The notes under the pieces: model-generated | The model's input: only the letters and a program-made list of their open reading frames with translations | Told to the model about the DNA's origin: nothing | Database searches by the model: none | NCBI GenBank assembly: GCA_027451985.1 | Contig: DAIDHS010000011.1 | Coordinates: 1-64,000, forward strand | Direction of reading: 5' to 3' | Length of the DNA: 64,000 nucleotides | Origin: Elusimicrobiota bacterium | GTDB lineage: Bacteria > Elusimicrobiota > Elusimicrobia > UBA1565 > UBA9628 | Made by a program: the position numbers and the translations under genes | In this document: positions 63,966 through 64,000 of the stretch, in pieces | How positions within the stretch are numbered: position 1 is the stretch's first letter | Layout of the letters: each line of letters starts with the position of its first letter

Positions 63966-64000
63966 TTAACGCGCTCTGCCGCCGTCGAAGAGGGCGATGC
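63966..64000 (-). CDS. C-terminal end of an upstream CDS (partial)
   Basis: Minus strand ...IALFDGGRAR* ends at 63966; too short to identify. Confidence 0.25.
   Translation of the reverse strand, partial: IALFDGGRAR

Overview
64 kb of densely packed, high-GC bacterial chromosome. The gene content looks Elusimicrobiota-like, but that is an inference from style: FlgD/T9SS-like C-termini, PorV-like proteins and kelch/FN3 surface giants. Main blocks, left to right: a Bat aerotolerance operon (BatD, BatB/C, BatA, DUF58, MoxR); sugar nucleotidyltransferase plus a kinase fused to a RapZ C-terminal domain; a kelch/FN3 surface giant with a PorV-like partner; KdsC-like/Pgi/RpiB/BadF-type kinase; a SpoIID protein and a cold-shock gene; a second FlgD-like-CTD protein plus PorV pair; an initiator tRNA carrying a ~0.95 kb degenerate integrated element; a DnaJ/CbpM/Hsp20 cluster; a FecR / beta-barrel / 2826-aa repeat giant / PorV operon; ClcA and NhaP transporters; and a split YbhGFSR-type efflux operon with TolC. 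Best leads: (1) a cargo + PorV-like two-gene module present three times; (2) an AmgK-like kinase fused to the GlcN6P-sensing RapZ C-terminal domain next to a MurU-like gene; (3) a tiny tRNA-fMet-integrated relic with 46-bp perfect att repeats and a truncated tyrosine recombinase; (4) an unannotated multi-hairpin RNA candidate ending in a terminator at about 36.80-36.97 kb. All calls come from reading the sequence and supplied translations; no database search was run.
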